Source: Dokdonella fugitiva (GTDB taxonomy: Bacteria; Pseudomonadota; Gammaproteobacteria; Xanthomonadales; Rhodanobacteraceae). From it: 64,000 nucleotides of DNA. The position numbers were made by a program, and so were the translations under genes. The notes under the pieces are model-generated. The model saw only the letters and a list, made by a program, of their open reading frames with translations. It was not told where the DNA came from and did no database searches. The stretch covers positions 62,001 to 126,000 of the forward strand of contig NZ_JACGXL010000007.1 in the NCBI RefSeq assembly GCF_014138265.1. Direction: 5' to 3'. Below, in pieces: positions 1 to 9,300 of this stretch; within the stretch, counting starts at the first letter, position 1; each line of letters opens with the position of its first letter.

Positions 1-778
1 GGTGGTGCGCGTTGGTGTAGCGCACGAGGTAGTCGAGGTCGATGCGGTCGGCGTGCAGCAGCTCGTGGATCAGCGCGCCCGCGAGCAGGCCGTCGGTGCC
101 CGGATTGATCGGCACCCATTCGTCGGCGATCGCCCCGTAGCCGGTGCGCACCGGGTTGATCGCGACGATCTTCGCGCCGCGCGCCTTGAGCTTGCCGAGG
201 CCGAGCTTGATCGGATTCGAATCGTGGTCTTCGGCGACGCCCCACAACATGAGGTAGCGCGTGAGATCCCAGTCGGGCTCGCCGAATTCCCAGAAGCTGC
301 CGCCGAGCGTGTACATGCCCGCCGCGGCCATGTTGACCGAGCAGAAACCGCCGTGCGCGGCGTAGTTGATCGTGCCGAACTGCTGCGCCCACCAGCCGGT
401 TAGCGCCTGCGACTGGTCGCGTCCGGTGAAGAACGCGAGTTCTTCCGGGTTGCGCGCGCGGATGTCGCCGAGCCATTGCGCCGCGAGCGCGAGCGCTTCG
501 TCCCACTCGATCTCGCGGAACTCGCGCGCGCCGCGTTCGCCGACGCGCAGCAGCGGCTTCGACAGCCGTGCCGGCGAGTAGTGCTGCATGATGCCGGCCG
601 AGCCCTTCGCGCAGATAACGCCGCGGTTGACCGGGTGCCGCGGGTTGCCGTCGATGTAGCGGACGCGGCCGTCATCGAGGTGCACGCGGATGCCGCAACG
701 GCACGCGCACATGTAGCACGTCGTCGTCTTGACGGCGTCGCCGGTCGGCTTGTTGAGATCGAGGCGGGCGTGCGGCAT
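1..778 (-). CDS. Molybdopterin oxidoreductase, FdhF/formate dehydrogenase-like (3' end outside window)
   Basis: The minus-strand reading frame opens at an ATG at 778 and runs off the left edge, giving about 259 residues of the N-terminus. Residues 21-28 hold a Cys-x2-Cys-x3-Cys cluster (C21, C24, C28) and C56 follows in GVICAKGSAG, which is the [4Fe-4S] arrangement of the Molybdop_Fe4S4 domain. The Molybdopterin domain follows; C146 in HGGFCSVN is in the right place for a Mo ligand, so a Cys rather than a Sec enzyme is likely. The family catalyses two-electron redox chemistry at a bis-MGD centre. Formate is the best-known substrate, but the fragment does not prove substrate. No signal peptide is visible, so a cytoplasmic enzyme is inferred. 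Confidence 0.85.
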   Translation of the reverse strand, partial: MPHARLDLNKPTGDAVKTTTCYMCACRCGIRVHLDDGRVRYIDGNPRHPVNRGVICAKGSAGIMQHYSPARLSKPLLRVGERGAREFREIEWDEALALAAQWLGDIRARNPEELAFFTGRDQSQALTGWWAQQFGTINYAAHGGFCSVNMAAAGMYTLGGSFWEFGEPDWDLTRYLMLWGVAEDHDSNPIKLGLGKLKARGAKIVAINPVRTGYGAIADEWVPINPGTDGLLAGALIHELLHADRIDLDYLVRYTNAHH

Positions 779-938
779 GGCGAGATGGTAGCGGATGCAT
801 CATCGGGCCGTGCACGACATGCCGCGCGAGGCGGGCGCCGCCGCGCAGCGCGTGCCGCTCGCGTGCGCCGGCCGAGCCTTCCGTCGCCGGCGGCGCGGCG
901 CGATGATGGCACCGCGCACCGCGCGAGGGGAGGGGAAC

Positions 939-1757
939 ATGGACCAGCCAGCGGGCGGCGGCCACGCCGCGGTCGGCGAGCGGCTGTACTCGGCGTTCGT
1001 CGTGCTCGTCACCAACGCGATCCCGATCTACGGCGTGATCCGCCTGCACTGGTCGGTCGCCAACGTGCTCGTGCTGTTCTGGATCGAGAACCTGCTCGTC
1101 GCCGTGTTCACCTGCCTGCGCATCGCGGTGCACCGCGCGCTCACGCGCAAGCGCGGCCATTGGCGATCGGGCCAGCTCGGCGCCGCGTCGAGCGACGCGG
1201 TCGGGCGCGGCGCGACCCTGCTCGGCGACTACGCGACGATCGCGTTCGTGTTCACCTTCGCGCACGGCGTGTTCGTGCTCGCGATCACCTTCATCCTCGG
1301 CCACAACCTGCCGAACGAGCCGAACTGGCACTTCTCGTTCGACGCGTTGCGACAGGGCGCGCTGCTGCTCGCCGGCGTGCTCGGGGCGGCCTTCCTCGCC
1401 GACCTGCCGGGCATGCGCGGGCGGCCGTTCGCGTGGATCCGCCTCGTCGTGCAGCAGCGCATGGGACGCGTGCTCGTGCTCCATCTCGCGATCATCTTCG
1501 GCATGATGGCGATGGGTGCGACGAACTCGGCGCTCGGCCTCCTGTTCGTGCTGATCGGCCTCAAGACACTGTGGGAGCTCGCGACGACGCGCGCGCCCGC
1601 GCCGATGCCGGACCAGCCGCCCGCATGGGCGCTGCGCCTCGGCGAGCGCTTCGGCAAGGACAAGGGCGGTGCCGAAGGTTTCGCGCGCGAGTGGAAGCGC
1701 GATGCGGAGGCGTCGCGCCGCCGCGCCGCCGAAGACGAGCAGACGATGCCCGTGTAG
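939..1757 (+). CDS. DUF6498-like integral membrane protein
   Basis: A 272-residue protein. The ATG at 939 was chosen because a purine-rich GAGGGGAGGGG stretch precedes it and the in-frame sequence further upstream is a basic, unlikely leader. Several hydrophobic segments are visible: about residues 15-50 with the FWIEN motif, 100-125, 140-160 and 180-215. A charged, lysine-rich cytoplasmic-looking tail follows. The FWIENLLV segment near the N-terminus is typical of DUF6498 membrane proteins, whose function is unknown. It is transcribed divergently from the molybdopterin enzyme and has no obvious operon partner. Confidence 0.7.
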   Translation: MDQPAGGGHAAVGERLYSAFVVLVTNAIPIYGVIRLHWSVANVLVLFWIENLLVAVFTCLRIAVHRALTRKRGHWRSGQLGAASSDAVGRGATLLGDYATIAFVFTFAHGVFVLAITFILGHNLPNEPNWHFSFDALRQGALLLAGVLGAAFLADLPGMRGRPFAWIRLVVQQRMGRVLVLHLAIIFGMMAMGATNSALGLLFVLIGLKTLWELATTRAPAPMPDQPPAWALRLGERFGKDKGGAEGFAREWKRDAEASRRRAAEDEQTMPV

Positions 1758-1868
1758 CGCGAGGAGAGCCGCATGGCGGCGCGTCCCGCCGCTCGCTCGC
1801 GATCGTGCCCGCGCGCGCCGCGCAATCGGCGGCACGCACGTCCGCGCGTACCGCCCGCGCACGCGGCC

Positions 1869-2447
1869 TTACGGTGCGTCGATGCGGATCGACGGGTCGT
1901 CGAAGCCCGAGTAGCGCACGCGCGTGGTCGCCGTGTGACCCATGAAGGAGCCAGTCGACTCGATCTGGATCGGCAGCCCGCTCTTCTGCGAGATCCACGT
2001 CTTCGCATCCGATTTGAGCGGCTTCGTGACGGTGTACGCGTAGACCTTCGCCGCCTCGCCGTCGACCGTCTCGTCGCCGATCGCCTGCACGGTCATGCCG
2101 CTCTCGACCTCGGCGAGGAAATCCTTGTTGCGGTACTGCGCGACCTTCTCGCCGATGCCGGGCACCGGCATCGGCGTGAGCTTGCCGTTCATGTCGAGGT
2201 ACATCGTGTCGCCGACGACGAGGCTCTGCGGGCCTTTGGCAGGCTTGATGCGGTAGCGGTCCGGTGCGACGAACTCCATCGTCGACACGACGCCGCCGTT
2301 CTTCACGTCGGTCACGCTCGCGCGGAAACTCTTCGCCTGCAGGAACTTCGCGAACGCGGCGTGCAGCTCGTCCTTCGGCGCGGCACCGGCCGCGCTGCTG
2401 GCGAGGCCGAGCGCGAGGGCGGCCAGCATCTTCGGGATCTTCGACAT
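1869..2447 (-). CDS. Exported LolA-like / outer-membrane lipoprotein-sorting-superfamily protein
   Basis: A 192-residue protein beginning at an ATG (2447) with an AAGGAG ribosome site directly upstream. Residues 1-22 form a signal peptide ending in AAGA before PKDELHAAF. The rest is a beta-rich domain: short substrate-like strands, a mid-protein YLDMNGKLTPMP segment, and a C-terminal GLPIQIESTG...TTRVRYSGF segment. That pattern is seen in the LolA/LolB-like superfamily and in DUF2092-type periplasmic proteins. There is no lipobox, so a soluble periplasmic protein is inferred. A role in carrying a hydrophobic ligand is suggested only by fold family; no partner gene lies beside it. Confidence 0.6.
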   Translation of the reverse strand: MSKIPKMLAALALGLASSAAGAAPKDELHAAFAKFLQAKSFRASVTDVKNGGVVSTMEFVAPDRYRIKPAKGPQSLVVGDTMYLDMNGKLTPMPVPGIGEKVAQYRNKDFLAEVESGMTVQAIGDETVDGEAAKVYAYTVTKPLKSDAKTWISQKSGLPIQIESTGSFMGHTATTRVRYSGFDDPSIRIDAP

Positions 2448-2589
2448 CGAACGCTCCTTGGCATGGATGAAGAAAAAAGTGGCGAACCGGATACCTCGTA
2501 CCGCCGCCCGCGCACGCCGCGGCGACGTGTGCGATCCTTCCGGGATCGCCGCGGCCCCGAGGTCGCGCATCCCGTTCCGGACGCCCGCC

Positions 2590-3570
2590 ATGGACCGCTA
2601 CGAACGCATCCTGACCCTGCATCGTATCCTCAAATCGGCGCGCTATCCCGTGTCGTTCGCGCGCCTCAAGGACGAGCTCTCGTGCTCGCGCGCGACGCTC
2701 TACCGCGACATCGCGTTCCTGCGCGACGCGCTCGGTGCGCCGATCGAGTACGGCGAGGACGAGTCGACCTTCCGCTACGCGGCCGACGAGGCGGAGCGCT
2801 TCGAGCTGCCCGGCTTGTGGCTGACCAGCGAGGAGCTCGCTGCGCTGCTCGCGCTGAACGAGCTGCTCGGCCGCGCCGATCCCGGCGTGCTCGCCGGCGC
2901 GCTGGCGCCGTTCCGCGCGCGCATCGAACGCCTGCTGTCCGACCATGCGAGCGGTCGCAGCCTGCCGGTCGAACGCATCCGCGTGCTTGCGAGCGGCTCG
3001 CGCCGGCTCGACCAGGCGACGTTCCGCGGCGTGGCCGGCGCGCTGCTCAACCGCACGCGCCTTAGGTTCCGCTACCGCGCGCGCTCGACCGACGCGACCA
3101 CCGAGCGCGTCGTCTCGCCGCAGCGCCTCGCGCACTACCGCGACAACTGGTACCTCGACGCCTGGGACCACAGTCGCGACGCGCTGCGCAGCTTCGCACT
3201 CGACCGCATCCGCGATCCGCAGCCTCTCGAAGAAGCCGCGCTCGATCGCGAGGCGGGCGAGCTCGACGCGCACCTCGCTTCGAGCTACGGCATCTTCTCG
3301 GGTGCGCCGAAGGCGTGGGCGACGATCCGCTTCTCCCCGCACGCGGCGCGCTGGGTTGCCGACGAGCACTGGCATTCGCAGCAGCAGGGCGAACGCCTGC
3401 CGGACGGCCGCTACGAATTGCGCGTGCCATACTCGAACTCGCGCGAGCTGCTCATGGACGTGCTCAAGTACGGTCCCGACGCCGAAGTCGTCGCGCCGGT
3501 GAGCCTGCGCGAGGAAATGAAGATCCTGCTGCAGCTCGCGCTCGGCGCGTATGGGGGTGCGCCGACATGA
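2590..3570 (+). CDS. WYL-domain transcriptional regulator (YafY/DeoR-type HTH)
   Basis: A 326-residue protein. The start at 2590 gives MDRYERIL, the usual beginning of this family; longer in-frame starts only add a basic leader. Residues 10-60 form a DeoR-like winged helix (ARYPVSFARLKDEL then SRATLYRDIAFLRD). The WYL domain follows around residues 150-230 (RLRFRYRARS, VVSPQRLAHYRDNWYLDAW), and a C-terminal WCX-like domain reaches the end. WYL proteins are ligand- or nucleic-acid-responsive regulators. The stop codon overlaps the start of the patatin gene (ATGA), so the two are translationally coupled and the regulator may control it. Confidence 0.88.
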   Translation: MDRYERILTLHRILKSARYPVSFARLKDELSCSRATLYRDIAFLRDALGAPIEYGEDESTFRYAADEAERFELPGLWLTSEELAALLALNELLGRADPGVLAGALAPFRARIERLLSDHASGRSLPVERIRVLASGSRRLDQATFRGVAGALLNRTRLRFRYRARSTDATTERVVSPQRLAHYRDNWYLDAWDHSRDALRSFALDRIRDPQPLEEAALDREAGELDAHLASSYGIFSGAPKAWATIRFSPHAARWVADEHWHSQQQGERLPDGRYELRVPYSNSRELLMDVLKYGPDAEVVAPVSLREEMKILLQLALGAYGGAPT

Positions 3571-4568
3571 CCGGAGAGCCGACCGCGCTGCCCGCGCCCC
3601 CGTCCGATGCGCCGCCCGGCATCGACATCTCGCTCGTGCTCGGCTCCGGCGGCGCACGCGGCTACGCGCACATCGGCGTGATCGAGGAGCTCGAGGCGCA
3701 AGGGTTCGCGATCCGCTCGATCGCCGGCAGCTCGATGGGCGCGCTCGTCGGCGGCATGCACGCGGCGGGCAGGCTCGGCCGGTACCGCGAATGGGTGCGC
3801 CCGCTGCAGCGCCTGGACGTGCTGCGCCTGATCGACTGGACCTTCCGCGGCGGCGGCTTCATCAAGGGCGAGCGCGTCAGCGGCATCCTGCGCGAGATGG
3901 TCGGCGACCTCCTGATCGAGGACCTCGCGATCCCCTACACCGCGGTCGCGGTCGACCTCGACGCGCAGCGCGAAGTGTGGTTCTCGCGCGGGCCGCTGTT
4001 CGACGCGATCCGCGCCTCGATCGCGATCCCGACCGTGTTCCGTCCGCACCACTACCAGGGCCGCCTGCTCGTCGATGGTGGCCTGCTCAATCCATTGCCG
4101 ATCTCGCCGACCCTGCGCGACCTCACCGACGCGACGATCGCGGTCGACGTCAACGCGCCGGCCGAGCCGCTCGATGCCGCGCACGCCGACGAGGATCGCG
4201 GCAGCGGCGGCCAGGCGACGCCCGAGCACCTGCCGGACGGCGCCAAGCCGGCGCCGGCCGATTTCGCCGGCAGCGGCCGACGGCGCCGGTTCGCCGCGTT
4301 CGTCGACGCATTCGTCGAGCAGCGCGAGCGCCGTGCCGCGCCGCACGAGCCGGGTGCGCTGGAGCTGTTCGCGCGCTCGCTCGACGTCGTGCAGGAGACG
4401 ATCACGCGCCTCAAGCTCGCCGCGCAACCGCCCGACCTGCTCGTGACGATCCCGCGCAACGCCTGCGCGTTCTACGAGTTCCATCGCGCCGAGGAGCTCA
4501 TCGAGATCGGCCGCCGCCGCACGCGCGAGGCGCTCGCGCGCTGGATGCCGACGCGTGCGCCGCGCTGA
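3567..4568 (+). CDS. Patatin-like phospholipase (RssA-like)
   Basis: A 333-residue protein with the complete patatin signature: the oxyanion-hole motif LVLGSGGARGYAHIGV near residue 30, the serine nucleophile elbow GSSMG near residue 55, and the DGG motif (VDGGLLNPLP) near residue 173 that supplies the catalytic Asp. The Ser-Asp dyad hydrolyses acyl esters of phospholipids. No signal peptide is present, so it is probably cytoplasmic or peripheral like RssA. A charged, Arg/Glu-rich stretch of about 60 residues after residue 200 is longer than in minimal RssA proteins. Its ATG at 3567 overlaps the WYL regulator stop by 4 bases, indicating co-translation. Confidence 0.9.
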   Translation: MTGEPTALPAPPSDAPPGIDISLVLGSGGARGYAHIGVIEELEAQGFAIRSIAGSSMGALVGGMHAAGRLGRYREWVRPLQRLDVLRLIDWTFRGGGFIKGERVSGILREMVGDLLIEDLAIPYTAVAVDLDAQREVWFSRGPLFDAIRASIAIPTVFRPHHYQGRLLVDGGLLNPLPISPTLRDLTDATIAVDVNAPAEPLDAAHADEDRGSGGQATPEHLPDGAKPAPADFAGSGRRRRFAAFVDAFVEQRERRAAPHEPGALELFARSLDVVQETITRLKLAAQPPDLLVTIPRNACAFYEFHRAEELIEIGRRRTREALARWMPTRAPR

Positions 4569-4704
4569 CGGTCGATCCGCAGGCGCCGGTCCGTGCTCCA
4601 CGCCGTAGCCGCCGGCGATGATTTTTCCGCCCGGATGTTCGCCCGGTCGTCGTTTTCCGTTTCTGGTATCGGAGCGCCGCTTTTCGCGGCGCCGGAGCGA
4701 AGCC

Positions 4705-5544
4705 ATGAAGCGACCCGTTTCCCGCCTGCTGTGCGTTGCCCTGCTGCTCGCATCGACCGCCGCGGGAGCGGCCGGCGCCAGCTATTTCCGGTTCGACAAG
4801 CTGCGCATGGACATCAAGCACGCCTACGCGGTCATGCACGAGGAGCGCAGCGGCCCTGCCCAGGTCTACCTGTTCCTCACCAGCGATCCGATCGACGTGC
4901 AGAAGGTCGCCGACGCGTTCGACCCCGGCAGCGAGGTCAACGAGCAGACGCACGGCAAGCCGGGCGGCTACGTGCGCATCTGCGTCACGCCGGAAGGCAA
5001 GGAATGCGGGCTGTACTTTTCGCACGACCAGCCGAGCGAGTCGTTCAACATGTCCGGCTCGGGCGAATTCACGTTGCCCAAGCGCACGCCGACGCACCTC
5101 GAAGGACGCTGGGTGATGACCGAGCCGGACGACTTCTTCGGCAAGACCTACGACTTCGACATGCCGTTCGCCGCCGACGTGACCGCGGCGACCGCCGGTA
5201 CGAAACTCGGCGTCGACGGCGGCGAACCCGGCCGCGCCTATTCGGCCTACCTCGCCGCCCTCGCCAAGGGCGACCTGCCCGCGTTGCGCAGGATCCTCGG
5301 CGAGTCGGCGCGATGGCGCCTGCCGGAGGACGACGAGAACGAGTCCAAGCAAGGCCTCAAGGACCTGCGCGACGGCAAGCCGGTGTCGGTGAAGATCCTC
5401 TCCGCGGTGCAGCGCGGCGACCACGCGGTGCTGCGCGTCGAAGGCGTCGACCGCGACGAGATCAAGCGCGCCGGGCGCGTGCTCATGGCGAAGGGCGAGA
5501 ACGGCTGGAGCGTCGAGACGGACGATCTCGGCAGCGTGGACTGA
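4705..5544 (+). CDS. Exported protein of unknown function
   Basis: A 279-residue protein starting at the ATG at 4705, chosen because it gives a clean signal peptide (MKRPVSRLLCVALLLASTAAGA) cut before GASYFRFDK. The middle has two Cys (ICVTPEGKECGLYF) that could form a disulfide. The C-terminal half (about 175-279) is alpha-helical then beta, resembling periplasmic domains that sense or bind small ligands. I do not recognise a family. It stands alone, between the patatin gene and a terminator-like hairpin at 5563-5587. Confidence 0.6.
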   Translation: MKRPVSRLLCVALLLASTAAGAAGASYFRFDKLRMDIKHAYAVMHEERSGPAQVYLFLTSDPIDVQKVADAFDPGSEVNEQTHGKPGGYVRICVTPEGKECGLYFSHDQPSESFNMSGSGEFTLPKRTPTHLEGRWVMTEPDDFFGKTYDFDMPFAADVTAATAGTKLGVDGGEPGRAYSAYLAALAKGDLPALRRILGESARWRLPEDDENESKQGLKDLRDGKPVSVKILSAVQRGDHAVLRVEGVDRDEIKRAGRVLMAKGENGWSVETDDLGSVD

Positions 5545-5562
5545 GCGTCACGCGGTACGCGA

Positions 5563-5587
5563 CGGCTCCGGTGCGACGCCGGAGCCG
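5563..5587 (+). terminator. Terminator-like GC hairpin after the exported-protein gene
   Basis: A perfect 9-bp stem (CGGCTCCGG / CCGGAGCCG) with a 7-base loop lies 19 bases past the stop at 5544. There is no T-run, so it may be an RNA-stabilising hairpin or a Rho-assisted end rather than a classical intrinsic terminator. Confidence 0.45.
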
Positions 5588-5602
5588 CGTCGCGGTGCGC
5601 TG

Positions 5603-5608
5603 TATATT
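5603..5608 (+). promoter_or_regulatory. Possible -10 element (TATATT) of the 5639 gene
   Basis: TATATT stands out in a GC-rich intergenic stretch 31 bases before the ATG at 5639, just after the hairpin at 5563-5587. No good -35 is seen at the usual spacing, so this is tentative. Confidence 0.3.
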
Positions 5609-5638
5609 CGCCACGACAGGACTGGGGGAGGGTAGTCC

Positions 5639-6100
5639 ATGATGAAGCGCCGCACGGCGCTGTTGCTGGCCTGCTTGCTCCACGTGCAAGGCGCTCGAGC
5701 CTTCTTTGATCGCCCCTGGATCACTCCGGCGTCGCCTCTGGCTTCCGAACCGGTGTCCGTAGGCGTCCATGGAGGGGGTTGCGACGCCATCGCGGAGCGA
5801 GCCGGGTTTCGGCAGGTAACCCAGGTCGGGAACGCGATTCGCATCCTGGAGTATGGGCACCACTGGGACTTCCAGGAATTCTGCATCTACGATCCCGCGA
5901 CGGTGACCCATCGAATAGGTACGTTCCCACCCGGGGAATACACACTCACCGTCGAGTTGATCCACAACGATGGCGTGCCGGCACCGGTCGTCGCGACGCT
6001 AGGAGTCCTGGCTTTCACGGTTTCCGGGCAGACCGTGCTTGCATCTGCGGTTCCAGCGACGACCGCTCGTGGAAGTAGTGTGCTGCTCATATTGTCGTGA
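5639..6100 (+). CDS. Small exported protein, unknown
   Basis: A 153-residue protein preceded by a strong GGGGGAGGG ribosome site. The N-terminus MMKRRTALLLACLLHVQGARA is a signal peptide, followed by FFDRPWITPASPL. One pair of Cys (VHGGGCDAI and FQEFCIYDP) may form a disulfide. The segment FPPGEYTLTVELIHNDG resembles a beta-sandwich (Ig-like) strand pair. It ends in a hydrophobic stretch. Base composition is more A/T-rich than the neighbouring core genes, like the region up to the RHS gene, which suggests the island begins about here. No function can be assigned. Confidence 0.55.
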   Translation: MMKRRTALLLACLLHVQGARAFFDRPWITPASPLASEPVSVGVHGGGCDAIAERAGFRQVTQVGNAIRILEYGHHWDFQEFCIYDPATVTHRIGTFPPGEYTLTVELIHNDGVPAPVVATLGVLAFTVSGQTVLASAVPATTARGSSVLLILS

Positions 6101-6194
6101 CGATGGGCTTTTCTTTCTGAGAACTCGGAGAGCGGCGTAGGAGATTTCGGCACAACGCCGAAGGCTTGTCACGATTTCATCCTACAGTTGTGGC

Positions 6195-6200
6195 ATAATG
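6195..6200 (+). promoter_or_regulatory. Possible -10 element (CATAAT) of the RHS gene
   Basis: CATAAT followed by an A/T-rich run (GAAAAATTAATT) is the most promoter-like sequence between 6101 and 6339. A TTGTCA at 6166-6171 is too far upstream (23 bases) for a standard sigma-70 spacer, so only the -10 is suggested. The rest of this 239-base gap holds a short hairpin (TTCGGC/GCCGAA, about 6144-6160) and nothing else I can name. Confidence 0.3.
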
Positions 6201-6339
6201 AAAAATTAATTCGCGCAGGTTCTCACTGCGTCGGATCCGAAGCGATCACGCCGATTCTGCGGGGTTCGGGGCGCCAAGCTCCGGCGCGTAGCCATGCGCG
6301 CGATCAGGGGACAAGAACGTGCTGATGGAGTGTTGCTGC

Positions 6340-9300
6340 ATGCGCAGGATCGATCGGGAGCGGGTAGTTTTCATGAATGGTGCCGGGAAGGGCATCGTTG
6401 CATCGCTGTTGTTGCTGGTGGCGGCCTTCGTGCCTCCTGCCGCGCGCGCGGACATCGTGGCCGCGCCCGACACGTCGATCTGCCCGAGCACGGGCACGCC
6501 TCCCGTCATTCCCGGCACGACGCCGGGAGCTCCGGGCACGTGGGCCAATCCGGACCGCGCCGGCGAAGGCTGGAACTTCTACTACTTCGACAACGCCACG
6601 AAAGTCATCGCGACGCTGTATACCTACGATGGGAGCGGAACGCCCGTATGGCTGACCACGCCGGTCGTGGCGATCACCCGCAATGCGAACAACGAGCAGA
6701 CGTTCTCTGCCGAATTGCAGAAGAAGACGTATTCGTACCCGGCGCAGGCGCAGTCGTCGCAGGACGTGGGCTCGGTCGCCGTCACGTTCGTCCGTGATTC
6801 GACGACCCAGGCGGCCATCCGGTGGAAGTGGGATGTCGTCGGGACGCAGAACATCAACGAATGCCTCTACGACTTCTTCCGTGACGCTCCGCCGGCGTCC
6901 CAGCCTCCGGAGTCCTCGACGGATGTGGGCGAAAGCTACACCGGCCTGTGGGGGGTCGCCGTGTCCCGGCAGGCCTGGGGCATGAGCTACACGTTCGGCA
7001 TCGATTCGCAACCGGTCTATGCCGAAGTAGCGGACGTGCATTTCTTCGATGGCCTCGGCCAGCCTGTGTGGCTCAGCGGTCAGAACCAGTCCGCTGTAGC
7101 ACCGCAGACGAGTGCCACGAACATCCCGTTGTTCTACGTCAGGGCCAAGCGGTCCGTCTATCCGATCGGCGGGACGTGCAACGGCAACGACTACTGCCTG
7201 AGCATGCTGGCATTGTCACCGACGCAAGGGCCGGCGCAAGGCGCGATGACGCGCACTTTCGACGGGCCGGCCAGCGGCAGTGTCGCATTCGCGGTCAATA
7301 TCGCGGCAGCATCCACGGGAACCGGGCGAGCATTGGTATTCCCCCCCCCCGGCAGTGGAATCATGTTCCCCCAGGCGCTCGCGAAGGTGGACCAGGCCAA
7401 CGAGGTATTCGTTTCGACGCCGCTCTGCCAAGCGCCCGTAGGCGAGAACATGTGCGGATTCGAGGTCAGTTGGAACGGGATCGAGGGCTCGAACAGGTTG
7501 TGGCGATACGACATCAACGCCGCGCAATACAGCAGCTCGTCGATTGGAAGCGGCGCCGTTGGCACGATCTCCGAAGCGCTGCCGGTCGGTTCCTTCGTCA
7601 ACTACGAACTGCGCTCGAGTGCGGGCGCCGTTCTTGGTCGCTCCTCGTCGGTGCGTGTAGTCGCGGCGCCACAGGAGCCGGGTGCGGCCGTACCAAGCGA
7701 TCCGCAGCTGGCGGCGACGCCTGCGCGCGACATCGAGTCGGATCGCGTCGGATCGACCGCCGGCCAGATTTCCGTCGACCAGTCCGGCAATGCGCAATAT
7801 CGCATTCCGCTGCTGACGCCGCGCGGAGCGGGTGGCCTCACGCCGGATCTCGCGCTCGTCTACAACAGCGGTTCCGGTGACGGCCTGCTCGGATACGGAT
7901 GGCAGGTCCAGGGGTTCTCGGCGATCACCCTTTGCCGGCGCGCACCGGAACACGGCGACGGCCCCGACTCGACCGGCGAACTCACCACCAATCCCGCTTC
8001 ATCGGCGTATTGCCTGGACGGACAGCGCATGATGCTCGTGTCGAGCGGCAACGGTGCGCTCGGTGCGGTCTACCGCCTGGAAAACGACAACGCGACGAAG
8101 ATCGTCGTCGAGCGTGCGGACACGACCGACGGCCAAGGCAGCTCGACCTACATCGTTCCCACGATCTTCACCGTCTATTCCAAGGACGGAACGATCCGCC
8201 GGTACGGGCTCGGTGCGCGCCTGCGCCAGCCGACGGGCACGGGTGGCGTGACCCTGGTGTGGTACCAGTACGAGTTGCGCGACGCGAACAACAACGTCGT
8301 GAACTACAACTATTCCACGCCGTCTCCGGCGGTCGTCGGCAATGCCGCCCTGGTTCCGCAGTCGATCGTCTATGCCGGCGGCGAGATCACGTTTTCGACG
8401 ACGCCACGACCGACCGCGCAGCAGGTCGCCGCCTATCAGGGAGGCATCGCCGTCACGAGCCAGGCCGTGTGGCTGACGGGGATCACGGTCAAGGCCAGCG
8501 GCGTGACGCTGCGCACTTACAAACCCGCCTATGACGAAACGCGGGAACTGGTCAACCCGTCGCTGCGGGCGATGACGTCGCTGCAGGAATGCGGTGGATC
8601 CGGAACAAACGAGGTCTGCTATCCGGCGACGCGCTTCGACTGGGCGCCGATCGACGCCTGGCTCGCGACGACACCATCCACGCAGACGCGCGCTGGCGCG
8701 GATTCCTTCTTCCACGCCGTGGCGGACGCGGTCAAGTTCGGTGATTTCGACGGCGACGGCCGAACCGACACGCTGTTCCTGCATTGCGACGACAGTTCTT
8801 GCGACTATCGCGACTTCTTCGTCGGGTACTCGGCCCCTTCGACGGCGAGTGGCATCGGCCTGAACTTCTCGAGCGTGTGCGGTGGCACGCCACCGTATGA
8901 TCCGAACGGCACCTGTCCGCAGTTCAGCAAGTTCCTCAGCACGTCGAAGGGCTGGCAGACGATCGACTACAACGCCGACGGGCGCAGTGACCTGCTGATG
9001 CTCGAGCCAGTATCCGGTCGCGGCGACGTTCCTCCGTATCGGGGCGTGGTCTGGCAGAGCGGCGCCGGCAACGTGATCGGCGCCGCGGCGGCGAATCCGT
9101 TCACGCAGAAGATTCTTAACATCGCCCGCAATCCGCAGACCGGAGTGACGGGTCCGATGCAGTTCAATGGCAAGGTCGAGCTGCTGAATGCCGATTTCGA
9201 CGGCGATGGCATGCCGGATCTGCTGACGGTCGGCAGCGGCGGCGGGGCGGCGAATGCCGGCGCGCAGGTCTGGTTGCTCAAGGCGACCGGTACGCCGGGC

